Assembly: GCA_040394635.1 (NCBI GenBank)
Contig: JBEBRW010000001.1
Coordinates: forward strand, 186,001 to 250,000
DNA length: 64,000 bases
Source of the DNA: UBA5239 sp040394635
Lineage (GTDB): Bacteria > Verrucomicrobiota > Lentisphaeria > Victivallales > Victivallaceae
Direction: 5' to 3'
Below, piece after piece: positions 17,226 through 25,262 of this stretch. Below the pieces are notes generated by a model. That model was not told the DNA's origin. It saw nothing but the letters and a program-made list of their open reading frames with translations, and made no database searches. The position numbers and the translations under genes are program-made. Each line of letters starts with the position of its first letter. Positions within the stretch are counted from its first letter, which is position 1.

Positions 17226-19600
17226 ATATGTCCATCGCGGGATCATCGAGAATCTGGGCGCGCGATCAGGAAGAGGCGCCGGATTTATATTTATGTTTTC
17301 GAAAAAAATTTCAGCTGAAAAAAACGACCTCGCCGGTGACGGCATGGATCGCAGCAGAAACGGATTTCGTCCTGTATGTGAACCGGACCCGCGTACCGGT
17401 CACGCAGTTCCCCGACTTTGAATGGGAAAAGACGTTTTCGGAATTGGATCTGTCGCCGTATCTTCAGGAAGGCGAAAACACCATTGCGATTCTCGTCTGG
17501 CGCCTCGGCATGGGCAATGCGACACACCGGCTCTGCCCGGGCGGCCTCCGTTTCGCCCTGGACAACGTCCTGATTTCGGATAAAAGCTGGAAGGTCCGCA
17601 AGGCCAAAGATTACAGCAGCGGCAAGTGCCGTTTTTCGAGTATTCCGGTCGGGTACCGGTTTGAATTCGATGCGGCAATGCAGGAAAACTGGATGGCTCC
17701 GGATTACGATGATTCCGGCTGGGAGCACGCCGTTGAGCTGCCGTTACCGGCTGCGGACGGCAGCTGGGCCAAAGTGAAAAAACGGCCGCTTCCGCCGTTG
17801 CAGGAAACACCGCCGCAGGAAGTTTCTTTGATCTGGCAGGGCGAAGTGCTGTTCCACGCTCAAGCTGAAAACCGGGAACCCTTTCTGCGCTGTCTGCTCC
17901 ATGAACAGGCTTTTGCGGACTGGAAAACCGGGTGGAACGGGGTCAGCAATGAGAATTCCGGCTCCATCTATCCCGTGCCCCTGCGTCCCGGCGGGAATGG
18001 CATCCGCCTGAATCCGCCGAAGCAAGGCATAGACGGTATTTCCGTCATCGTGGACATGGGCCGCGAAATCACCGGTTTCCTCGAAGTTGAGCTGGAGTGC
18101 GAAGGCGAACAGGATGCCGTAGACCTCGAGGTCCACCATGGCGAACATCTGGATGACGGCCGGGTCCGGTCGAAGGTATTGTGCGCGGATTTTTCCGATA
18201 CGATCCTGCGCGGAAACGGGAAGCTCAAATTCTGCCATCCCCTGCGCCGCATCGCGGGAAGATACCTCCAGCTTTTCTTTACCGGAAAAAATACGGAATG
18301 CATCCGCCTGATTTATGCCGGGGTTCGCGAGACCGCCCCGGTCCTGCCGGAAGTATCCGCGTTTTCCGCCTCGGACACACTTTATGAAGAATTGAGGGAC
18401 TCCGCCGTACGCACGCTGAAAAACTGCATGCATGACCATTATGAAGATTGCCCGTGGCGCGAACAGTCCCTTTATGCCTATGATTCCCGCAACCAGATGC
18501 TCTATGGCTATTATCTCTGGGGCAATTACGATTTTGCGGAAGCGTCTCTGGATTTGCTGGGTGAAAACTATTTTGCCGGGACCGGTTATCTTGCGTTGTG
18601 CGCGCCGTCGCAGGATGAAATAACGATTCCGGTCTATACATTTGCCTGGATCTGTGCGGTTTATGAATTCGTCCTGCACAGCGGACGCATCGAGTATATC
18701 CGGAAACAGTTGTCCCGGATCAACACGATCCTGAATGAAGCGTTGAAGCGGAAATCTCCGGAGTATGCCGACCTGTATTCCCCCGGAAAACCGGAAGATC
18801 TCTGGAGCCCTGATGCAGCGAAGGGCAGCGTCTGGAATTTTTACGAATGGACGGGCGATCTTTCCAGCAGCAAGGTTTTTCCGCAGGCGCTTTATCAGAT
18901 TTACCTGGCGGAAGCCCTGGTGTGCGGCAGCAAACTCAACCGTTACCTCGGCAACGAAGAACAGGCCAATGCGTATGAGGCCGCGGCCAGTGCCCTGAGC
19001 GAAGCGATCGACCGGATTTTCTGGCTGGAAAAACACGGCTGCTACGGCCAGTTCACACCCGAAGCCGCTCCCGGACAGAAACCATACGAGCATGTGCAAG
19101 TGGCAATGCTTCAGGCGGATATGATTCCGGAAAAGCGGAAAGAACAGGTTCTGCAAAATATTCTCCAGCGCCAAACCCAGGCCTGTACTTACAGTTCCAT
19201 GATGTATTTCGTCCGGGGGTTGATGAATGGCGATGAGCAGAGCCGTCTTTTTATGGTTTCCCGTCTCCGGGAAGCGTTTCTCCCCATGCTGAAATCAGGT
19301 TTCGACAATCTGTGGGAACTGCCGGACCCCAAAGCTTTATACGGTTATAGTTTGTGCCACGGCTGGTCCGCCATTCCCGCTTATTTCGCCAACAGCATTG
19401 TCCTCGGAGTAACGCCTTTAAGTCCCGGCTTCAAAACGTTCCGGGTCGCGCCCTTCGCCGGAAACCTGACCCATGCCTCCGGCAGCGTGCCAACGCCTTA
19501 CGGAAAAATCCACATCAGCTGGACGCGTTCAGCGGACCGGAAAATGCATATAGAAGTCGATGCTCCAAAGGGAACAGAACCCCAGATAGCGTATAATTAA
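17222..19600 (+). CDS. Glycoside hydrolase family 78 alpha-L-rhamnosidase
   Basis: A 792-residue enzyme predicted to remove terminal alpha-L-rhamnose. N-terminal beta domains (about 1-370) include a family-78 sugar-binding region. The (alpha/alpha)6-barrel starts near 380 and carries EDCPWREQSLYAYD, in which Asp409, Glu414 and Asp421 have the D-x4-E-x6-D spacing of the catalytic acidic cluster in characterised GH78 enzymes. Glu in FDNLWELPDP (about residue 700) is the likely general base. A small C-terminal beta domain ends the protein. No signal peptide. The ATG overlaps the stop of the GH28 gene; the combination of GH28 and GH78 points to rhamnogalacturonan or another pectic fraction. Confidence 0.9.
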   Translation: MNMSIAGSSRIWARDQEEAPDLYLCFRKKFQLKKTTSPVTAWIAAETDFVLYVNRTRVPVTQFPDFEWEKTFSELDLSPYLQEGENTIAILVWRLGMGNATHRLCPGGLRFALDNVLISDKSWKVRKAKDYSSGKCRFSSIPVGYRFEFDAAMQENWMAPDYDDSGWEHAVELPLPAADGSWAKVKKRPLPPLQETPPQEVSLIWQGEVLFHAQAENREPFLRCLLHEQAFADWKTGWNGVSNENSGSIYPVPLRPGGNGIRLNPPKQGIDGISVIVDMGREITGFLEVELECEGEQDAVDLEVHHGEHLDDGRVRSKVLCADFSDTILRGNGKLKFCHPLRRIAGRYLQLFFTGKNTECIRLIYAGVRETAPVLPEVSAFSASDTLYEELRDSAVRTLKNCMHDHYEDCPWREQSLYAYDSRNQMLYGYYLWGNYDFAEASLDLLGENYFAGTGYLALCAPSQDEITIPVYTFAWICAVYEFVLHSGRIEYIRKQLSRINTILNEALKRKSPEYADLYSPGKPEDLWSPDAAKGSVWNFYEWTGDLSSSKVFPQALYQIYLAEALVCGSKLNRYLGNEEQANAYEAAASALSEAIDRIFWLEKHGCYGQFTPEAAPGQKPYEHVQVAMLQADMIPEKRKEQVLQNILQRQTQACTYSSMMYFVRGLMNGDEQSRLFMVSRLREAFLPMLKSGFDNLWELPDPKALYGYSLCHGWSAIPAYFANSIVLGVTPLSPGFKTFRVAPFAGNLTHASGSVPTPYGKIHISWTRSADRKMHIEVDAPKGTEPQIAYN

Positions 19601-19612
19601 GGACCAGACAGA

Positions 19613-20695
19613 ATGAAAGAAAAAGCGATGCCTTTCCCGCTGGGAAAGATGGATGATTTTCAAATTTACCTGCCGCCGGAGGACCTCGATGAGAAATCGT
19701 CCATGCTTCAGGTGAATCACTTCAACGACGCCAACCGGGCATTTGCGGAAAATTTCAGCTTGCCCGAAAAGACGTCGCGCCTCTCCACCAGCTTCGTCTA
19801 TGCCCACCCTGCGGATTATCGCGGCAAGCCTATGCTCCACGCCGGTGTTTCCGAGTGGCAAACGGCGCTGCGCCGGCTCAAGTCCATGCATATCGACTCG
19901 GTCATATTTCAGTCCGCTTTGTGGCGCGAAATCAATGAGTGCTTCTATCGTTCGGAAGCCTATTCTTTCATGAAACAATACCCTGTGGTCGAAAACCTTC
20001 TCGCGGCTGCCGAACTGGAAGGAATCCAAGTCTATCTCGGTGGTTACGGCTCGGTGGCAGGCTGGGCGAAGCATTTTTCCGAAGAAGATCTGCAACAAGA
20101 ACTTGCCGAGCACCGCCGCTGTCTGGGAGAACTGAAAAACTTTTCGTCCATCGCCGGGTTTTATTTCCCGTGCGAGACCTCTTATGTTGATCAGCGCCTT
20201 CCGGAGAAAGAGCGCCGCATGCGGACCCTCTACCGGAATTTCGCCGACATGGTAAAAAGCTTCACCACGGATTTGAAAATCATCATTTCCCCCGCCACCA
20301 TGCACCGCCCGGACCGCAATCCCGAATTCATCGAATTCTGGAACGCGATTCTCGCGGATACCGGGATCGATATTCTCATGCCGCAGGACTGCATCGGCAA
20401 CTGCTGCTCCTGCCTCGAAGAAATTCCGGCCCAGTGGCAGGCATGGAAAGAGGTCGCAGCAAACAATAAAATGAAACTCTGGTCGCATACAGAACTTTTT
20501 GAGCGCAGAAGTTTCTATGATACCGTCAATCTCTATCCGGCGGCCCCGCGCCGTGTCGCGGTTCAGCTGGCCTTGGCCGCGCCATTCGTCGAGCGCCACA
20601 GCTGCTGGGAAGCCCTCTATTTTGCCTCCGCGGAAGCCGGCCCGGAAGGCACATCGCTGCAGAATTACCTGCAAAGCGGAAAGCTCACCGACTGA
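19613..20695 (+). CDS. DUF4434-like TIM-barrel protein (putative glycosidase)
   Basis: A 360-residue leaderless protein. The core resembles the DUF4434/DUF5109-type TIM barrel: LKSMHIDSVIFQSALW (strand 1), VYLGGYGS, SIAGFYFPCETSY with a candidate acidic residue, LKIIISPA, DILMPQDCIG and MKLWSHTELFE near the C-terminal strands. Glu178 in PCETSY and Glu293 in HTELFE are plausible catalytic acids by position, but no activity is established. It is the last gene of the 11714-20695 operon, 12 bases after GH78, and converges on the C45 gene. A second protein of this type is at 35953-36909, also at the end of an operon. Confidence 0.65.
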   Translation: MKEKAMPFPLGKMDDFQIYLPPEDLDEKSSMLQVNHFNDANRAFAENFSLPEKTSRLSTSFVYAHPADYRGKPMLHAGVSEWQTALRRLKSMHIDSVIFQSALWREINECFYRSEAYSFMKQYPVVENLLAAAELEGIQVYLGGYGSVAGWAKHFSEEDLQQELAEHRRCLGELKNFSSIAGFYFPCETSYVDQRLPEKERRMRTLYRNFADMVKSFTTDLKIIISPATMHRPDRNPEFIEFWNAILADTGIDILMPQDCIGNCCSCLEEIPAQWQAWKEVAANNKMKLWSHTELFERRSFYDTVNLYPAAPRRVAVQLALAAPFVERHSCWEALYFASAEAGPEGTSLQNYLQSGKLTD

Positions 20696-20709
20696 TACCC
20701 GTACAGGCT

Positions 20710-21831
20710 TCAATCGAAAAGTTTGTATGTCCGGTACCTGCCGGGAGCGGCGGGTACTTCGCCGCTGGCCAGGTACATGGCGTTGTTCCGGTAATCGAAA
20801 ATCACGCTGTAGATGTTGCAGCCGAGCATGATTTTCGGGTTACGGAGCAGCGCGATGAGATCCTCGCGGTTCTGCGGCGCGGCGGCGCGGACCAATTCAT
20901 GCATCGGGTTGGCGTGCCGGGCGCCGTTGCGGGTGTTATTGTCGGCGGTCAGATACGGTCCGTCCGGCAGAAGCTCGGCGGTGCCGCGGCCGATATCACG
21001 CTCGAATACCGCCATTTTGCCGCTTTTCGCATCGCTCAGGCCGATGCAGAAAGGCATGCCGGACGGCATGTTGAGAAGCTTCTCCCGCGCAGACTCGAAA
21101 TCGGCGCAAGTCTCCGCGATTTCCCGCATGGCGATGAATACCGGCATCCGGCTCTGCTCCTTCTCACCCAGCCCGATCTGGTTGAACGATAACGCGACTC
21201 CGTGCTCATTGATGATATCCAGCACCCCGATCATGCCGGGAAAGCCGAGGTGCACCGTCCGGTACGCTCCGGGCTTGCCGGAACTCCGGAATACCGTCAC
21301 CAGATAATTGCCGACGCCGTTCAGATTATCCCAATCCAGGTTATGGGAATGCAGCAATTCACCGTTCAGGTTCATGTGGATCTGGCGGCAGCCGGAGGCA
21401 TTCAGCCCCAGGTCGAGAAAACTGTTTCCGAGCTTCAGTATGCCATCCTCCACCCCGGCGGCTTCCGCCATGCCCCCGATCTCCTCGCCCCACTCCGGTG
21501 AAATTTCGCTGAACAATTTCTCGGCCTGTTTCAGATACAGCTGCAAATTTTCATCGGGAGCAAAATGGCGGATGTATATTTTGTCGAGCAGCTTGATCGA
21601 CCATTTCAATTTTTTGCCTTGAATAACTCCGCGCTGCCGGGCGTCGCCCGTCATCACGATAATGGTCGGCGCCGGTGCCGGAATGACCTTCATGGCATAG
21701 TGCCGGAATGTCTCGGCCCCGCCCGGAATCAGGCAGATCACCGCCAGCAGAATCAGAATCGCCAGCGATATCCCCATCCGTATCCGGGCAAAACGCCCGT
21801 CGCCGGGACGCAAAGATAAAAACTTTTTCAT
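20710..21831 (-). CDS. C45-type N-terminal-nucleophile amidohydrolase, membrane-anchored
   Basis: A 373-residue protein of the C45 (acyl-CoA:isopenicillin N acyltransferase-like) family. A transmembrane segment spans about residues 17-37. The candidate autocatalytic nucleophile is Cys148 in NASGCRQIH, followed by the family pattern LLHSHNLDWD and a downstream TADNNTRNG. Members self-cleave before the Cys and hydrolyse or transfer amide-linked acyl groups. The N-terminal anchor suggests an extracytoplasmic catalytic domain. It is 90 bases downstream of the GH20-like gene on the same strand and may be its operon partner, for instance acting on N-acyl amino sugars; that link is inference. Confidence 0.8.
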   Translation of the reverse strand: MKKFLSLRPGDGRFARIRMGISLAILILLAVICLIPGGAETFRHYAMKVIPAPAPTIIVMTGDARQRGVIQGKKLKWSIKLLDKIYIRHFAPDENLQLYLKQAEKLFSEISPEWGEEIGGMAEAAGVEDGILKLGNSFLDLGLNASGCRQIHMNLNGELLHSHNLDWDNLNGVGNYLVTVFRSSGKPGAYRTVHLGFPGMIGVLDIINEHGVALSFNQIGLGEKEQSRMPVFIAMREIAETCADFESAREKLLNMPSGMPFCIGLSDAKSGKMAVFERDIGRGTAELLPDGPYLTADNNTRNGARHANPMHELVRAAAPQNREDLIALLRNPKIMLGCNIYSVIFDYRNNAMYLASGEVPAAPGRYRTYKLFD

Positions 21832-21837
21832 AAGCTA

Positions 21838-21861
21838 CTCAAACAATCCTTACGGTTTGAG
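21838..21861 (-). promoter_or_regulatory. Short hairpin in the leader of the C45 gene
   Basis: A perfect 7-base inverted repeat CTCAAAC/GTTTGAG (21838-21844 and 21855-21861) with a 10-base loop ends 7 bases ahead of the C45 start. On the minus strand the loop contains AAGGA, the only good ribosome-binding candidate. No T-tract follows, so it is not a terminator. It may modulate translation, or be chance. Confidence 0.3.
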
Positions 21862-21921
21862 AACAACTATAACATTCAGCGCCGTCTTTGCAATCCGGGA
21901 AACGCTTCAAAATCAACAAAA

Positions 21922-24030
21922 TCATTTCGCCAATTGGAGGATTTTGCGGTAAGCGCCGATTTCGCCGTCGATCATGGTCCGGACCTGGCGGATTTTCCAC
22001 TCGATATGCCAGCGGTCGGTGACGTATTCCATGGAAGGCTCCCAGCCGAGACGCGAGTCCTTTTCAACCGCCGGAATCGCGGATTCTGCGTTGGCGATTT
22101 CCTGCTTGGCGAGGGACTCGATTTCGTCGAGGAGCTTCGAGGCCTCGGCGCTGCTTGAAGCGTTGACCAGAGCGGTGTTCAGCAGCCACCATTGCTTGAC
22201 GTGAATGCCGGTGATCAGCGATGCCAGGATGAATTTGCCAAGATTCAGCTCGTACTCGCCATTGGGACGCTTGCGGGCGGGCATCAGCGGCACGGCCCGC
22301 TCCATCAGCTCGACACCTTCCTGCCAGAGGGCGCGGCTCTTTTCGAGGGAGCGCAACTCGACCGGATAGCGGAGCTTGCCGGGGGCCTGATTGATGTTTT
22401 CGTACGGCTGGTAGAATGTTTTGATGATATGATGTCCGAAATGTGCAAAGGGCGCGGTGGGGAACTGAATTTCCTTGTTGCCTAAAGTCCGCGTGATGTT
22501 CGGGTGGAAAATCAGCGGATAGGAGGGGCCGACGCGGAACGGACCGTATTGATCTTCATTGGTCGGGGTGAAATAACCGATCGACTCGCTCCATTTGTCC
22601 CACGCCTGAAGCATCAGCGGAGCCGCTTCCGGACCGAAGTCGCGAACGGCGAATTTCCGCAGGAGTTTATCCATATCCGGCTGCGGACTCCAGAAGTTCC
22701 AGCGCGCCAGATCGGTGATGACCGAGGGCCACCAGCCATAATGATGGTTGTCATAATAACGGCTGACGCCCCAGTCGACGCGCGCCTGGTCCAGCAACCG
22801 GAATTTCCGGATCCACTGCTGCGGGGTCGGCACGTACGGAATACAGCCGATGTCCCAGGTCATACCGGCGGTGTTTGCGGTGGCCAGGAGCGGAATGCCG
22901 CGGGCGTGGGCGCTGGCCGATTCGCTGGTGAAGTAGTAACCGGGTTCGGCAGTGGAAATGGTATAATCCATGATGGCGCACTGGAGCCCCTCGCGGTCGA
23001 TTTCCTTGAACATCTCAAACGTCGCCTGCAGAACGACGCCCTCGGGGAAATTATCGAGAAATTTCTGACGATGCTCCAGCGGGGCCCAGCCCCAGTTGTA
23101 GGTATTGAAAACGATCAGGGCGTCCGGCTTGGCCTTGCGGACGGCGTCGCGCACCATGGTCAGCCATTTGGGGTAATCGGAGCACGGCCACCAGCCGGGG
23201 CTGGGTTTGGGGTCCGGGATACCGTCCTTGACGCTCTCGCGCCAGCTTTTGCCGGTGGTGGCGGGGTCCTTGCTGGGGAACTCGGCGGATTCACCGACCA
23301 GCATGACGCCGCGAGCCTTGGGGTAATAATTGAACAGCTTTGTATAGACGTTTTCGAAAAATTCCTGTGCATCCGCGTCGTCCGGGTGCTTGTAGCCGGG
23401 CAGATAACCGTAAAGCATGGTATCCAGCCCGAACGATTCGGCGCGGTTGATCACGTCGCTGATATCCAGATAACCGACATGCGTCTTATCGATGCCGGCC
23501 GTGAAAATGACGACGGTGTCAAAACCGGCGTGGGCGATGGCATTCAAATGATCATCGGGGAAAGCATCCATGCCCCAACCGGAGTGCACCATACGCGGCG
23601 TAACGAGGCGCTCCTTGATCACCCGGCCCGGCTCGACAAACGGCGCTTCCCGGAGGTTCAGCAGATCCTCCAGATAAATGCAGCCGAAAATGACGCCGCG
23701 CGAATCCTTGCCGGCCACAGTGATCCGCCCGGACTCAACGGTGAGCTCGAAACTGCCGGGCTTTTCCAGGCCGGGGTTCAGGGTCAGGACAATGCCGCTG
23801 TTGCCACCGGGCTGCAGCCGGAGGGGCATTCCCATGCTGACGAGGAAATAGTCCTGTAAGTCTTTGGCGGCCTGCCGGATCAACGCATCCGCGTCTGTCG
23901 CGAAAGAGATATCCCACGCGGCGTCGATGACGACCTCGCCGGGTTGCGGTTGAGCGGTCAAATCGCGGCGTCCGGTCTTGTGAACGGTACTGATTCTCTG
24001 GCGGAATTCATAATTTTTCTCTGTCTTCAT
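21922..24030 (-). CDS. Glycoside hydrolase family 20-like protein (TIM barrel)
   Basis: A 702-residue leaderless protein. The N-terminal about 130 residues form a GH20b-like alpha/beta domain (IRQAAKDLQDYF...GKDSRGVIFGCIYLEDLL). It is followed by a TIM barrel from about 135 (RMVHSGWGMDAFPDDHLNAIAHAGFDTVVIF) and an alpha-helical C-terminal region. GVMLVGESAEFPS (about 235) carries an acidic residue at a plausible catalytic position. The usual GH20 Asp-Glu pair is not recognised, so the activity is uncertain: hexosaminidase-like, glucuronidase-like or a new family. I chose the ATG at 24030, preceded by GGGGGC; an in-frame ATG at 24063 would overlap the LacI gene by 11 bases. The LacI gene 22 bases upstream is the presumed regulator. 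Confidence 0.7.
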   Translation of the reverse strand: MKTEKNYEFRQRISTVHKTGRRDLTAQPQPGEVVIDAAWDISFATDADALIRQAAKDLQDYFLVSMGMPLRLQPGGNSGIVLTLNPGLEKPGSFELTVESGRITVAGKDSRGVIFGCIYLEDLLNLREAPFVEPGRVIKERLVTPRMVHSGWGMDAFPDDHLNAIAHAGFDTVVIFTAGIDKTHVGYLDISDVINRAESFGLDTMLYGYLPGYKHPDDADAQEFFENVYTKLFNYYPKARGVMLVGESAEFPSKDPATTGKSWRESVKDGIPDPKPSPGWWPCSDYPKWLTMVRDAVRKAKPDALIVFNTYNWGWAPLEHRQKFLDNFPEGVVLQATFEMFKEIDREGLQCAIMDYTISTAEPGYYFTSESASAHARGIPLLATANTAGMTWDIGCIPYVPTPQQWIRKFRLLDQARVDWGVSRYYDNHHYGWWPSVITDLARWNFWSPQPDMDKLLRKFAVRDFGPEAAPLMLQAWDKWSESIGYFTPTNEDQYGPFRVGPSYPLIFHPNITRTLGNKEIQFPTAPFAHFGHHIIKTFYQPYENINQAPGKLRYPVELRSLEKSRALWQEGVELMERAVPLMPARKRPNGEYELNLGKFILASLITGIHVKQWWLLNTALVNASSSAEASKLLDEIESLAKQEIANAESAIPAVEKDSRLGWEPSMEYVTDRWHIEWKIRQVRTMIDGEIGAYRKILQLAK

Positions 24031-24052
24031 GTTGCCCCCGGCAATATTGTTT

Positions 24053-25057
24053 TTAAGATACATCTATCGTCTTGACTGTTTCGCCTTCCATGAGGTAAGG
24101 ACGCAGCTTGGAGTAGAGATTCTCCGAAGTATTTTTGTTCAGCACCAGCTCGAGCAACCGCTGGACGGCGACCTTGCCCAATTCCTCCTTGTACTCCATG
24201 ATACTGGTGATCTGAGGTTGGAAATATGTATGGATCGGGTCGGAAAAACTGTAACCGGCCAGGGAAATATCCTCCGGCACCCGGATGCCCTGCTTCTGCA
24301 GGATCGAGAACAGCTGAGCCGCCCAGTCATCGCTGAAGCAGAAGATCGCGGTATAGTCCCTGGCGGACTCCCAAACCTGCTGTTCCTTCAGGATGGGAAC
24401 CTCATAACCACGAGCCCGGAAAAAGTCCCGCAGGCCGATATAGCGTTCATCGAAGCGCGTGTTCAAATCCTTGGATATTGTGCCGTAATAAGCGACTTTG
24501 CGATGGCCGGAGTTCCACAATTTCTCCGCAATCAGCTCCGCGCCGATGATGTGATCGGTGAATACCCCGGGGGTGTCCGGCACCGGGTGCAGGATACTGA
24601 CCAGCGGTTTGTAGCGAAGCTGTTTGGCGTCATGGATGATTTCCGGCAAATTGCCGTTCATCACCGGAGCGTAAATATAACCATCCACACCGATTTGCGC
24701 CATAAAGTCGAACGCTTCATTTTCCTTGTCCGGCAGCCGGTGCGACTCCGCCAGTACCATATGAAAACCGCTCGCCGCCAGTTCACGGCTGATACCGGCT
24801 AGGATCTGCGCGGTAAAACTGCTGTCGATGTGATAAACGATAACTCCGATCAGAAATGTTTTCTTGGCCCGCATGGCCCGGGCGTGAAAATTGGGCTGGT
24901 AATTGTATTCGGAGGCGATATTCAATATTTTGGCGCGGGTTTCCCCGGCAATCTTGAATTGTTCCCCTTTGCCATTCAGCACAAAAGAAACCGTGGTCGG
25001 CGAAACACCAACCATTTCGGCAATGCGTTTAATGGACAATTCATTTTTCTTCTTCAT
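24053..25057 (-). CDS. LacI-family transcriptional regulator
   Basis: A 334-residue regulator with helix-turn-helix IKRIAEMVGVSPTTVSFVLN (residues 8-27), hinge region NYQPNFHARAMRAKK and a periplasmic-binding-like effector domain. It heads the minus-strand operon with the GH20-like gene and perhaps the C45 gene, and is divergent from the beta-mannosidase gene. The 205-base divergent region contains two opposing sigma-70 promoters, a 15-base perfect inverted repeat and a 16-base palindrome, all good operator candidates for this protein. Effector unknown; a beta-mannoside or amino-sugar breakdown product is possible. Confidence 0.93.
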   Translation of the reverse strand: MKKKNELSIKRIAEMVGVSPTTVSFVLNGKGEQFKIAGETRAKILNIASEYNYQPNFHARAMRAKKTFLIGVIVYHIDSSFTAQILAGISRELAASGFHMVLAESHRLPDKENEAFDFMAQIGVDGYIYAPVMNGNLPEIIHDAKQLRYKPLVSILHPVPDTPGVFTDHIIGAELIAEKLWNSGHRKVAYYGTISKDLNTRFDERYIGLRDFFRARGYEVPILKEQQVWESARDYTAIFCFSDDWAAQLFSILQKQGIRVPEDISLAGYSFSDPIHTYFQPQITSIMEYKEELGKVAVQRLLELVLNKNTSENLYSKLRPYLMEGETVKTIDVS

Positions 25058-25092
25058 CGGACCAACGCTTCAATCAAGTTATTACAGCCTCG

Positions 25093-25121
25093 AATATACC
25101 ATGGTGCGATGAACTTTGCAA
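25093..25121 (-). promoter_or_regulatory. Sigma-70 promoter for the LacI/GH20-like operon
   Basis: On the minus strand TTGCAA (25116-25121) and TATATT (25093-25098) are 17 bases apart and lie about 36 bases upstream of the LacI start. The -35 box overlaps the first arm of the 15-base inverted repeat. Confidence 0.55.
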
Positions 25122-25169
25122 GTATTTTTATGAGACGGATGGGACAAATGAGACCATAAAAATACTTGC
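25118..25169. repeat. 15-base perfect inverted repeat in a divergent promoter region
   Basis: GCAAGTATTTTTATG (25118-25132) recurs exactly as its reverse complement at 25155-25169, with 22 bases between the arms. The spacer contains a direct repeat of TGAGAC next to the left arm and again next to the right arm. The arms lie between the divergent promoters and overlap one -35 box. This is best read as a paired operator for a LacI-type regulator; a transcribed hairpin is the alternative. Confidence 0.8.
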
Positions 25170-25190
25170 GAATTTCTCGTAGCCGCCATC

Positions 25191-25218
25191 TTGACAAAAT
25201 TAAAAAAATCATTATAAT
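25191..25218 (+). promoter_or_regulatory. Sigma-70 promoter for the beta-mannosidase operon
   Basis: TTGACA (25191-25196) and TATAAT (25213-25218) with a 16-base spacer lie 45 bases before the ATG at 25263. Both boxes match consensus perfectly. Confidence 0.8.
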
Positions 25219-25229
25219 ATATATAAGCA

Positions 25230-25245
25230 ACTAAATGCATTTAGT
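25230..25245. promoter_or_regulatory. Palindromic operator candidate downstream of the mannosidase promoter
   Basis: ACTAAATGCATTTAGT is a perfect 16-base palindrome beginning 12 bases after the -10 box, covering the initial transcribed region where a bound repressor blocks transcription. Its central 10 bases AAATGCATTT recur at 58781-58790 ahead of the sugar isomerase gene. Confidence 0.65.
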
Positions 25246-25262
25246 AAAATAGGAATACCGCA

